Made by a program: the position numbers and the translations under genes. Source: Candidatus Martarchaeota archaeon (GTDB taxonomy: Archaea; Micrarchaeota; Micrarchaeia; Micrarchaeales; Micrarchaeaceae). Taken from it: a stretch of 6,842 nucleotides of DNA. The notes beneath the pieces were generated by a model. It was not told the DNA's origin, searched no databases, and saw only the letters and a list, made by a program, of their open reading frames with translations. Positions 1 through 5,604 of the stretch are shown here, in pieces. The stretch spans positions 1-6,842 of the forward strand of contig JAMCZL010000051.1 in NCBI GenBank assembly GCA_023485745.1. Direction: 5' to 3'. The number at the start of each line of letters is the position of its first letter. The first letter of the stretch is position 1.

Positions 1-296
1 ATGAGAATGTATACACCAGCGTACATGTTCCGTTCTACACTGCAATGATGGGCGGCAGGATAAGCGTGCCGACGCTTGAAGGGAGCAGGGAAATCACTCT
101 TGGAGAAGGCACGCAGCCGAACGCGAAGGCAGTGCTCAAGGGCTATGGCATGCCGCTCTTCAGGTCCAATGGCAAAGGAGACGAGATAGTCACAATAAAG
201 ATAGATATGCCGAAGAGCCTGACGAAAGAGCAGAGGGAGCTGGCGGCAAGGTTCGAGGAGCTCGACAGGAAAAAGAAGAAGTTCGGCATATTCTGA
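1..296 (+). CDS. dnaJ: DnaJ (Hsp40) co-chaperone, C-terminal fragment
   Basis: The reading frame is open from the window edge (first whole codon at 3) to a TGA at 294-296, giving the last 97 residues. This is the second half of the DnaJ substrate-binding region (CTD-II) and the end of the protein. Visible family features are a VHVPF strand, the GG-I-VPTLEG turn, the GEGTQPNAKAVLKGYGMP segment that corresponds to the usual KGKGMP turn, and the final helix KSLTKEQRELAARFEEL used for dimerisation. DnaJ delivers unfolded clients to DnaK and stimulates its ATPase in the cytoplasm. The J domain, Gly/Phe linker and zinc fingers would lie upstream, outside the window. The tail ends in a lysine-rich KKKKFGIF. 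The ATG codons at 45 and 48 are internal methionines, because the DnaJ similarity continues upstream of them. Confidence 0.93.
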   Translation, partial: ENVYTSVHVPFYTAMMGGRISVPTLEGSREITLGEGTQPNAKAVLKGYGMPLFRSNGKGDEIVTIKIDMPKSLTKEQRELAARFEELDRKKKKFGIF

Positions 297-300
297 GCCT

Positions 301-320
301 ATGGCGAGCGACGCTGCCAT
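301..320 (+). terminator. Hairpin just after dnaJ, possible terminator
   Basis: ATGGC (301-305) pairs with GCCAT (316-320), and AGC (307-309) with GCT (313-315), leaving one bulged G and a GAC loop. It starts 4 bp after the dnaJ stop, so it may mark the 3' end of that transcript. There is no clear T-run after it, so a terminator role is only a suggestion. Confidence 0.3.
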
Positions 321-353
321 AGTATATTCCACAACAAGGGGCCTTAGGCAAGC

Positions 354-363
354 TATTAATATA
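354..363 (+). promoter_or_regulatory. TATA box of the mcm gene
   Basis: TATTAATATA at 354-363 is a good archaeal TATA element. A start site about 25 bp downstream would fall near 385-390. That leaves a leader of about 22-27 nt before the ATG at 412. The leader contains GGGGG at 402-406, which may act as a weak ribosome-binding site. Confidence 0.55.
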
Positions 364-411
364 TGACCGATTCATACCATATTGTACTTTCACTTTCTTT
401 TGGGGGTTGAC

Positions 412-2475
412 ATGGCTGATGCTATAACTGAGGGGATAAAGCTCAAATTCGACGAGTTCTTCGAGCGGCATTACAAGGAAGCGATAGAATCACTGATGAT
501 CTCGTATCCGGAGAAGGCAAGCGTCAAGGTCGACTTCAAGGACCTTGAGAAGTTCGACCCGGATCTCGCAAACGAACTGATAGAGAATCCCGATATAGTG
601 ATGGCAGGGGCAAACGACTCGCTTAGGAGCATGATGGCTGGCGTTGCCACTGACGAGCATGAGACGCATGTGAGGATATTTGGCCAGACCGTCAATGTTC
701 CTCTTGTGCAGGACGTCGGCTCGAAGTATATAAGCAAGATGATAATGCTCGACAGCCTCATAGTAAAACGCTCAGAAATAAACCCCAAGGTGAAGATAGG
801 GGCGTTCAAGTGCTCCTATTGCGGTGCATCGTTCAAGGTAGATGTGGAGAAGGATGAAGTGCCGGAAGTATGCCCGCAGTGCAAGAGGAAGGCGCTGAAA
901 CAGATAGCTGAAGAATCGAGATTTATAAACCTGCAGAAAATAGCGGTGCAGGATCCGCTGGAAAAGCTTAGAGGCAATACCCCCACATGGCAGCTTGAGG
1001 TATGGATAGAGGACGACCTCGTAAATACCGTCATACCCGGAGACAGGATAGAGCTTACAGGCATACTTAGGATAAGGCCCAGGCGCAACTCGAGGGGCAA
1101 AACAGAAAAAAATGTTTATACTATGTTCCTTGACACGATATCGATAGTGCCTAAGCAGAAGGAGTTCGCTGAACTGAACATAACAGAGGAGGACGAGAGG
1201 AAGATAAAGGAGCTCTCGAAGGATCCTTCCATATTCGATAAGATAAGCGCCTCTATAGCGCCCTCCATATATGGCTATAAGGAAATCAAGCAGGCAGTGA
1301 CGCTGCAGCTCTTCGGCGGCACGCCGGGTAAGACGCTCGTCGATGGAGGGATAATAAGGAGCGATATGCACATACTGCTCATAGGGGATCCAGGAAGCGC
1401 AAAGACAAGGATATTGCAGTCGGTGACCAGGCTGGTGCCGAAAGGCATATACGTCAGCGGGAAATCCGTTACAGGAGGAGGAATGACGGCAGTTGCCGAA
1501 AGAGACGATTTCTCGGAAGGGGGCTGGACCCTAAAGGCAGGGGCGCTGGTTCTGGGGAGTGGCGGGATTGTATGCATAGACGAGTTCGATAAAATAGGAG
1601 ATGAGGACAGGGCCGCGCTCCACGAAGCGCTCGAATCGCAGACAGTGAGCGTCGCTAAAGCAGGTATAATAGCGACCTTCAGCGCCAGAGCGGCGGTGCT
1701 CGCAGCTGCAAACCCCAAGTACGGCAGGTTCGACCAGAACATGTATCCTGCTGAGCAATTCGACATCCCTCCGACACTGCTCTCCAGGTTCGACCTGATA
1801 TTTCCGATAAAAGACATACTCGACGAGGCGCTCGACAGGGACATTGCAAAGCACATACTCACCCAGCACGAAGCCGCAGGCGCCAAGATAGCCGACATAG
1901 AAGGCTATGCGCAGGTCGAAGAGCCGCCGATAGATGCAGAACTGCTTCGCGAATACATAGCTTATGCGAAGAGGAACGTGTTCCCGCGGCTTAGTTCCGA
2001 GGCCATAGACAGGATAGAAAGCTATTACGTAGAGCTTAGGAAGAGCGGCGCGAAGCAGGGCGCAGTGCCGATAACGCCGAGACAGATAGAGGGCCTTGTG
2101 AGGATGGCAGAGGCGAGTGCAAAGACAAGGCTTTCTGATATAGTAGAAGTCGGGGATGCCGACAGGGCTATAGCACTTTCCGAATACATGCTCAAAACAT
2201 TGGCGGTGGATAGCGGCGGCAGGCGCGACATAGACACCATACTGACAGGAATGCCCAGGGAGAAAGTAGATAAGCTCAACGCAATGCTAGCCATAATAAA
2301 GAAGCTCGAGGAATCCGAGGGCAGCGCTAAGATACAGAGGATAGTGGAGGAAGCGGAGAAAGAAGGCATAGACGCAAACGTTGCCAACAAATACGTGAAC
2401 GAGTTAGAAAGGAGCGGCGACATATTCTCCCCCAGGCCGGGAGTGATAAAGACTGTGAAGCACGAGTCGGAATGA
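412..2475 (+). CDS. mcm: MCM replicative DNA helicase
   Basis: This 687-residue protein is an archaeal minichromosome maintenance helicase, the hexameric AAA+ motor that unwinds DNA ahead of the replication fork. Residues 1-250 form the N-terminal DNA-binding part, with a zinc ribbon at C134, C137, C154 and C157. The AAA+ core follows: Walker A GDPGSAKT at 325-332, Walker B IVCIDEFDKI at 386-395 (D390, E391), sensor 1 N434 in AAANP, arginine finger R459 in LLSRF, and sensor 2 R557 in TPRQIE. Residues from about 620 to 682 look like the usual C-terminal winged helix. Length matches the family. Walker A has Ser and Thr where GDPGTAKS is common, a conservative change. An in-frame TTG at 382 could add 10 residues, but it lies at or before the start site expected from the TATA box, and ATG 412 has GGGGG 5 nt upstream. 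All catalytic residues are present, so the enzyme should be active. Confidence 0.97.
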   Translation: MADAITEGIKLKFDEFFERHYKEAIESLMISYPEKASVKVDFKDLEKFDPDLANELIENPDIVMAGANDSLRSMMAGVATDEHETHVRIFGQTVNVPLVQDVGSKYISKMIMLDSLIVKRSEINPKVKIGAFKCSYCGASFKVDVEKDEVPEVCPQCKRKALKQIAEESRFINLQKIAVQDPLEKLRGNTPTWQLEVWIEDDLVNTVIPGDRIELTGILRIRPRRNSRGKTEKNVYTMFLDTISIVPKQKEFAELNITEEDERKIKELSKDPSIFDKISASIAPSIYGYKEIKQAVTLQLFGGTPGKTLVDGGIIRSDMHILLIGDPGSAKTRILQSVTRLVPKGIYVSGKSVTGGGMTAVAERDDFSEGGWTLKAGALVLGSGGIVCIDEFDKIGDEDRAALHEALESQTVSVAKAGIIATFSARAAVLAAANPKYGRFDQNMYPAEQFDIPPTLLSRFDLIFPIKDILDEALDRDIAKHILTQHEAAGAKIADIEGYAQVEEPPIDAELLREYIAYAKRNVFPRLSSEAIDRIESYYVELRKSGAKQGAVPITPRQIEGLVRMAEASAKTRLSDIVEVGDADRAIALSEYMLKTLAVDSGGRRDIDTILTGMPREKVDKLNAMLAIIKKLEESEGSAKIQRIVEEAEKEGIDANVANKYVNELERSGDIFSPRPGVIKTVKHESE

Positions 2476-2486
2476 TATGTGAAGTA

Positions 2487-2720
2487 GTGGTGCGCCGTAG
2501 CCTCCCTTCTGTTTTAGATGGCATTTGACTAAGCGGCTTTAAGCCTTGCACACTCATCGTGCCCAAGCTGGCACGTTTCATCCGTTCGGCGCGCTCGTAA
2601 TGTCACAGCCATGCGCCTTGCCGGTATCGTTTCTGCTCCAGCCATGGGCGATTAGGCCCTGATGCACTCTGTGTGGGGAGAGCTTCCTCCGTACGAAACG
2701 GTGAGCCATCCGCGCACCAC
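2487..2720 (-). ncRNA. rnpB: RNase P RNA, compact form
   Basis: This is the catalytic RNA of RNase P, which cuts the 5' leader from pre-tRNAs. The ends pair perfectly over 9 bp: GUGGUGCGC (2712-2720) with GCGCACCAC (2487-2495). The conserved core is clear. CR-I reads GGAGGAAGCUCUCCC (2690-2676) and CR-V reads ACAGAAGGGAGGCUAC (2512-2497). Together they form helix P4, with AGC/GCU and CUCCC/GGGAG flanking a single bulged U at 2681, a hallmark of P4. The specificity domain contains CAGAAACGAUACCGGC (about 2635-2620) and GGAUGAAACG (2583-2574). CACAC/GUGUG likely forms P5. Further hairpins are GGGC/GCCC, a GGCGC/GCGCC stem, GUGCC/GGCAC and GGCU-UAA-AGCC. At about 234 nt it is shorter than most archaeal versions (roughly 290-350 nt), which suggests lost peripheral helices. 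Its 3' end lies 11 bp from the mcm stop, in convergent orientation. The exact ends are inferred from the terminal helix. Confidence 0.93.
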
Positions 2721-2740
2721 CGCTAATCTTATAAATGAGC

Positions 2741-2750
2741 AATTATTTAA
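2741..2750 (-). promoter_or_regulatory. Likely TATA box of the RNase P RNA gene
   Basis: On the minus strand this reads TTAAATAATT. Its centre is about 26 bp upstream of the 5' end predicted from the terminal helix (2720), the normal archaeal distance. A second AT-rich motif, TTTATAAG at about 2729-2736, is too close to that end to set it. Confidence 0.5.
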
Positions 2751-2765
2751 GCATTCGGAAGCAGG

Positions 2766-3203
2766 TCAGGTCTTGTTAAGGGCCTTGGTGGCGTTGCTCA
2801 CTGCACCGACCGCCTTGCCGGTGCTGTTTATTACGCTTGTTACTGTATGCGAGGCTCCGACTATGTCCTTGAAGAAACCAACAATGCCGTTTATCAGACC
2901 GGAAACGCCGGAAAGCGTGAGAGTGCCAGTGGTAAAGAAGCTGTATGCTACTGACGCGAGTATGAATAGCAGTATGAGCACCAATATAGTCTTTATTGCA
3001 TCCTTGAGGAACTTGAAACCTATGAATATCACAACCACTATCAGTATTATGCCTATCACTGCGGATAGGTATTTAGGCGGGGTATAGCTCTGGCTTACCA
3101 CTGAAGAAATGTTCAAGGACGAGTTTGATGCTGCGAATGATATGTTTCCAACAAGCAGCAAAGATATAGCAAGCAGTACATACAGGGGTTTGCGTTGCAT
3201 CAT
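2766..3203 (-). CDS. Small secreted or membrane protein, unknown function
   Basis: I do not recognise this 145-residue protein. It starts with a typical signal sequence: basic residues (MMQRK), then a hydrophobic core PLYVLLAISLLLVG and a plausible cleavage after FAA near residue 25. A short Ser/Asn-rich stretch follows, then two membrane helices at about 45-64 (LSAVIGIILIVVVIFIGFKF) and 69-90, separated by a short charged turn (KFLKDAIK). The C-terminal third is Gly/Ser/Val-rich and mildly amphipathic. Five N-X-S/T sequons (N27, N31, N126, N137, N143) lie in the two flanking soluble parts, which would both face outside in a two-helix topology. The architecture recalls small TrbC/VirB2-like or archaellin-associated membrane proteins, but there is no sequence basis for choosing one. 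It lies 63 bp downstream of the histone gene and upstream of the RNase P RNA, all on the minus strand. The start could be either of two tandem ATGs (3203 or 3200). Confidence 0.8.
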   Translation of the reverse strand: MMQRKPLYVLLAISLLLVGNISFAASNSSLNISSVVSQSYTPPKYLSAVIGIILIVVVIFIGFKFLKDAIKTILVLILLFILASVAYSFFTTGTLTLSGVSGLINGIVGFFKDIVGASHTVTSVINSTGKAVGAVSNATKALNKT

Positions 3204-3232
3204 GCTAAGACCAATATATTATTGTGCTGCAC

Positions 3233-3240
3233 TTTTAAAA
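3233..3240 (-). promoter_or_regulatory. Possible TATA box overlapping a T-run
   Basis: On the minus strand TTTTAAAA lies about 25 bp before a start site that would be only a few bases from the ATG at 3203, so the transcript would be nearly leaderless. The preceding bases form GGTTTTT (about 3246-3238), which could also end the histone transcript. One short AT tract may therefore serve as terminator and promoter. Confidence 0.4.
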
Positions 3241-3266
3241 ACCTTTGGTATACGTCCCCATGTATG

Positions 3267-3464
3267 TTACGGTATCGCCAGTTTTATGTCCGACGCATCG
3301 ACGGTTTTCCTCTTGGCGTGCTGAGCCAGCCTGACGGCCTTTTGGGCCACGTCGAATGCTGTCTTCTCTAGATACTTCTTGAACTCCTGCTTTGCTTCCT
3401 TGCTAACCCGGGACGCACCGGCATCTTTCAGCATCTTTTCCACAGAACTTTCGGATATGTACAT
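3267..3464 (-). CDS. Archaeal histone (HMf family)
   Basis: This 65-residue protein is a single histone fold that dimerises and wraps DNA. From memory of the HMfB sequence it aligns without gaps: AGASRVS at 15-21 matches AGAERVS with R19, and LAQHAKRKTVDASDI at 46-60 matches LARHAGRKTIKAEDI. The DNA-contacting loop R52-K53-T54 and the R52-D59 clamp are present. So are the dimer-dimer interface residues L46, H49, D59 and L62, and G16, a position linked to stacking of histone superhelices. Tetramers and longer filaments are therefore plausible. The last helix ends early at KLAIP, a few residues shorter than HMfB, with no extra tail. The ATG at 3464 is preceded by GTGAT, a partial match to an archaeal ribosome-binding site. 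Thermoplasmatales lack this family, which helps place the organism. Confidence 0.96.
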   Translation of the reverse strand: MYISESSVEKMLKDAGASRVSKEAKQEFKKYLEKTAFDVAQKAVRLAQHAKRKTVDASDIKLAIP

Positions 3465-3530
3465 AATATCACATCATTCGGGTACCTATGACACCCACAG
3501 GTCCGACTTAGACACTGTTGATTCTCAGCA

Positions 3531-3541
3531 CATTATTAAAA
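3531..3541. promoter_or_regulatory. Shared AT element between divergent genes
   Basis: The stretch CATTATTAAAA is the only strong TATA-like tract between the histone gene and the glycosyltransferase gene. In the plus direction it lies about 26 bp before the ATG at 3563, predicting a leaderless mRNA. In the minus direction it predicts a start near 3510 and a leader of roughly 45 nt for the histone gene. No other AT-rich box is evident for the histone gene, so the element may work both ways. Confidence 0.4.
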
Positions 3542-3562
3542 CTTTATCTGGTATAATCAGTT

Positions 3563-5227
3563 ATGCCCAAACACATTGCCAACGCAGGAAGAAAGCGCCA
3601 TAAAGGTAGCGTTTACTACCTCCTGTTTTTGGGAATATTAGCCCTTGGGTCTGCATTGGCGATAGCGCTTTATTCTGGACCAAACTACATGTATGACGAT
3701 ATCTGGTATATTGACGCGGCGCATTTGTTGGCGCAGGGCAATAGCGCCTTTATCCTTTCCAAGTTCTCTTTTGCATTTTTCAAGACGGTGGTATTAGGCC
3801 TGTCGTTCAAGATTTTAGGTTATGGAAATGTGCAGGCGATCCTGCCGAATTTTGCGTATTTCCTCATAACGATATGGTTGGTGTTTCTGATAGGCAAGCG
3901 CATTGATGGCTATGCGCTGGGATTGATAGCGGCGCTCGTCGCCGCCACAACGCCATTCTTTGTCGCGCATGCTACTAGGGTAAACCCTGATGTGGCTCTA
4001 GGAATGGGATTGGCGCTCATCTTATACCTGTTCTTCAGGTACATCGATACAGCAAAGTTGAAGCGCAGCACAGGCATATATCTGCCATTCGCAATAGGTA
4101 TTGCAACATCATTTGCAATATACCTCAAAACGGAGGGTTTTCTTATCATATTTGCAGTGGCAGTCTCCATCCTTGTGCTATGCGCGTATTCCCGTATAAG
4201 CACTAAGCGTGGTAAAGCATACCGTAGAATCATAAGCCGGAAATTCATCGTGTATTCGGCAATTGGTCTTGTTGCAGGCCTACTGATATACTTCTCGGTC
4301 TTCTACCTCTTACTTAATGCTCCGTTCTTCAGCATAGAAAACTATGGCGGTGCTGCGGCGCCTACAGGAATAAGCAAGACTGCAACAATTGTGGCATTGC
4401 TCAATCCAGATACGTTTTTTCTGAGCATACAGTCCTTCAATCCGGATATTGTGCCGCTTGGATTGGTCTACATATTCGCGCTTATAGGCACTCTGATAGG
4501 AATAAGGAAACGCAGTACAGAGGTATCATTTTTGAGCCTGGTAATGTGGATCATATTCTTGTACCTGTTTTTTGGCCCTGCGTCGCCGACCAGATTTATA
4601 ACTGTACCGACTGTGACCAGGTTGTTTAGCGCAATCATAGCGCCGTTGTCGGTGCTCTCGGGTTATTTCATTGTATCAGTTTACCGATCCTATAATAAGC
4701 ACCGGAGGCATGCAAAGAATATGGCGCTGCTTCTGTCCATGTTCCTGTTATTGCTGCTCGCAGCTACGAATATACCCATATATTTGGGCTACCATGCATA
4801 CGCGTTGGGCATACAAGAAACGCGGGGCCTCTTAAGCAGTGCAAATGCTGAGCTGTTAAATCTGTCTGCTGGCAGCAATGTCACTGTATACCTGAATACA
4901 TCTGTTGGGTTTAGGCTGGTCACCTTTTTTGATATGCGGTTTGTAAGCAACTATAGTAAATATGAGCATTTCTTTGATATTCGGGCCATGGCCTTCAATG
5001 GCATTACCGTATATACGTGCCCCAGTGTGCTACCCGCACATGCATACCTTATGGCCTTCTTGCCAGTATATACAGCAGATAAAACTAGCAGCGTAGGCAA
5101 TGTAATAGGTGAATGGGCCGGAAGCAACTGCACGCTAAAAGAAGTCTGGAACTATTCCGAGGAAAAGACATATTACGGATATATGGTGCCGCAAACAGTA
5201 AGGATATACAGCATAACGGAAACCTGA
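3563..5227 (+). CDS. GT-C membrane glycosyltransferase, PMT/ArnT-like (GT39-type)
   Basis: This 554-residue protein has a short basic cytoplasmic N-terminus (KRHK) and roughly 11-13 membrane helices over residues 17-407, followed by a soluble domain of about 145 residues. After the first helix comes an outside loop with YMYDDIWYIDAA. The acidic pair D45-D46 sits where GT-C enzymes (protein O-mannosyltransferase, ArnT and relatives) keep their catalytic Asp. A second typical stretch is HATRVNPDVALGMGLAL at 136-152. Such enzymes move a sugar from a polyprenyl-phosphate donor to protein, lipid or glycan outside the membrane. The exact donor and acceptor cannot be read from sequence. The AglB signature WWDXG is absent, so this is not the N-glycan oligosaccharyltransferase. 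Six sequons crowd the C-terminal domain (N433, N439, N445, N463, N522, N530), suggesting that it is outside and glycosylated. The gene stands alone and is probably leaderless. Confidence 0.82.
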   Translation: MPKHIANAGRKRHKGSVYYLLFLGILALGSALAIALYSGPNYMYDDIWYIDAAHLLAQGNSAFILSKFSFAFFKTVVLGLSFKILGYGNVQAILPNFAYFLITIWLVFLIGKRIDGYALGLIAALVAATTPFFVAHATRVNPDVALGMGLALILYLFFRYIDTAKLKRSTGIYLPFAIGIATSFAIYLKTEGFLIIFAVAVSILVLCAYSRISTKRGKAYRRIISRKFIVYSAIGLVAGLLIYFSVFYLLLNAPFFSIENYGGAAAPTGISKTATIVALLNPDTFFLSIQSFNPDIVPLGLVYIFALIGTLIGIRKRSTEVSFLSLVMWIIFLYLFFGPASPTRFITVPTVTRLFSAIIAPLSVLSGYFIVSVYRSYNKHRRHAKNMALLLSMFLLLLLAATNIPIYLGYHAYALGIQETRGLLSSANAELLNLSAGSNVTVYLNTSVGFRLVTFFDMRFVSNYSKYEHFFDIRAMAFNGITVYTCPSVLPAHAYLMAFLPVYTADKTSSVGNVIGEWAGSNCTLKEVWNYSEEKTYYGYMVPQTVRIYSITET

Positions 5228-5230
5228 TGA

Positions 5231-5246
5231 ATCTATAGCACTAGAT
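5231..5246. repeat. Small inverted repeat after the glycosyltransferase gene
   Basis: ATCTA (5231-5235) pairs with TAGAT (5242-5246) a few bases after the stop codon. It may mark the 3' end of the mRNA, but there is no T-run and the stem is weak. Confidence 0.2.
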
Positions 5247-5278
5247 GCGATGCACCGCAGGTTAATGCTTGCCGTATA

Positions 5279-5346
5279 TGCTCTGGTCGGGATTTGAACC
5301 CGAGTTTCGGCCTTGAGAGGGCCGCGTCCTTGACCGGGCTAGACGA
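5279..5346 (-). tRNA. tRNA-Glu(CUC) lacking its 5' acceptor strand (positions 8-73)
   Basis: The minus strand gives a full tRNA body from position 8 to the discriminator base. The D arm is GUCU/GGAC with loop AGCCCGGUCAA (A14, G15, G18, G19 and A21 in place). The anticodon arm is CGGCC-CUCUCAA-GGCCG, with anticodon CUC for Glu. The variable loop is AAAC, and the T arm is UCGGG-UUCAAAU-CCCGA. The 3' acceptor strand is CCAGAGC, followed by discriminator A and no encoded CCA. The matching 5' strand should be GCUCUGG, but the bases at 5353-5347 read UUUUAAG and pair at only one position. No acceptable partner is found within the window at either side. The body is too well kept for an old relic. 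It could be the 3' half of a split, trans-spliced tRNA, the 3' exon of a tRNA with an intron near 7/8, or a recently broken gene. Glu codons GAG could still be read by a UUC tRNA. Confidence 0.85.
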
Positions 5347-5349
5347 CTT

Positions 5350-5366
5350 AAAATTCGCAGAATTTT
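5350..5366 (-). repeat. Perfect AT-rich hairpin abutting the tRNA body
   Basis: AAAATTC (5350-5356) and GAATTTT (5360-5366) are perfect inverted repeats around a 3-nt loop. On the minus strand this hairpin stands 3 bp before the first recognisable tRNA base (5346), where the 5' acceptor strand should be. It could be part of an intron or of a split-tRNA leader, or the edge of inserted DNA. Confidence 0.6.
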
Positions 5367-5405
5367 TGCCAGCCATTTTCAAGCACCTAAATCTTGTTTC
5401 AGCAG

Positions 5406-5488
5406 AATCGAACCCGCTTTTCCATTAAGCATTAGAAAGTTTAAATTTATAAGCGCATCGGGTTCACTTTTGTTTGCCAATCGAACCC
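5406..5488 (-). repeat. Two copies of a T-loop-like 10-mer, 73 bp apart
   Basis: The minus strand carries GGGTTCGATT at 5415-5406 and again at 5488-5479, exactly 73 bp apart. The motif looks like the T-loop/B-box part of a tRNA (GGTTCGANTC). The first copy can fold as AGCGGG-UUCGAU-UCUGCU. The second pairs through GGGTTC with GAACCC at 5459-5465. No D arm, anticodon arm or acceptor stem can be built around either copy, so they are not tRNA genes. Confidence 0.45.
5446..5453 (-). promoter_or_regulatory. TATA box upstream of the tRNA-Glu body
   Basis: The minus strand reads CTTATAAA within a longer AT tract (5439-5453). A start about 26 bp on would fall near 5423, giving a leader of roughly 76 nt before tRNA position 8. 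This is much longer than usual for a tRNA gene. The tract is nearly symmetric (TTTAAATTTATAA), so it could also drive transcription on the plus strand starting near 5475. Confidence 0.45.
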
Positions 5489-5495
5489 TGGGCGA

Positions 5496-5527
5496 AATGC
5501 CAATAGCTGCGCAAGCAGAACGGCATT
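5496..5527 (+). other. Hairpin with GCAA tetraloop and internal loop
   Basis: On the plus strand AATGCC (5496-5501) pairs with GGCATT (5522-5527), and CTGC (5507-5510) with GCAG (5515-5518) across a GCAA tetraloop. The internal loop is AAUAG on one side and AAC on the other. A GNRA loop favours a plus-strand RNA. The same GGCAT (5522-5526) can instead pair with ATGCC at 5543-5547, which is followed by TTTTATT. A plus-strand promoter is possible at 5441-5452. No plus-strand gene follows, so if expressed it would be a stand-alone small RNA. Confidence 0.35.
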
Positions 5528-5604
5528 GAGCATTTCTATTCTATGCCTTTTATTAAAACCCATTAAAACTCATCAATTAATTTGTATGCCTCTTTATTTA
5601 ATGC
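5528..5604. repeat. AT-rich spacer with small direct repeats
   Basis: This spacer between the hairpin region and the HEPN-like gene contains ATTAAAAC twice (5552-5559, 5562-5569). TATGCC followed by a T-rich tract occurs at 5542-5556 and again at 5585-5600. The T-rich tracts would read as A-rich on the strand of the gene that ends here, so they do not serve it as terminators. No gene is seen. Confidence 0.4.

Noticed and set aside
382..411. TTG start at 382 adding 10 residues to MCM
   Set aside because: It lies at or before the start site expected from the TATA box at 354-363, and ATG 412 begins the conserved-looking N-terminus with GGGGG upstream.
1275..1898. 207-codon open frame antisense to mcm
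   Set aside because: It mirrors the helicase core codons, has a Ser/Pro/Leu-rich composition and no recognisable domain; other antisense frames in mcm are the same kind of shadow.
2662..3087. 141-codon plus-strand frame
   Set aside because: It runs antisense through the RNase P RNA 5' end and most of the small membrane protein, which has the better signal sequence and membrane helices.
5371..5376. Splicing of a short intron joining GGCTGG (minus, 5376-5371) to the tRNA body
   Set aside because: Only the last four bases (CTGG) pair with the 3' acceptor strand, so no 7-bp stem results.
5422..5430. GCTTAATGG (minus) as the missing 5' acceptor strand of tRNA-Glu
   Set aside because: It pairs with CCAGAGC only if two bases are bulged out, and it lies too close to the TATA box to be reliably transcribed.
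5394..5475. A further tRNA around the GGGTTCGATT motif at 5406-5415
   Set aside because: No A box, D arm, anticodon arm or acceptor stem can be formed, and the TATA tract sits in the middle of the would-be gene.
5500..5507. GCTATTGG (minus) as the missing 5' acceptor strand
   Set aside because: Pairing needs one bulged base and a U-G pair, and it lies upstream of the TATA box; with many positions searched, such near matches are expected.
5570..5575. C box (TGATGA, minus) of a C/D guide RNA
   Set aside because: No D box (CTGA) or second box pair follows at a suitable distance.
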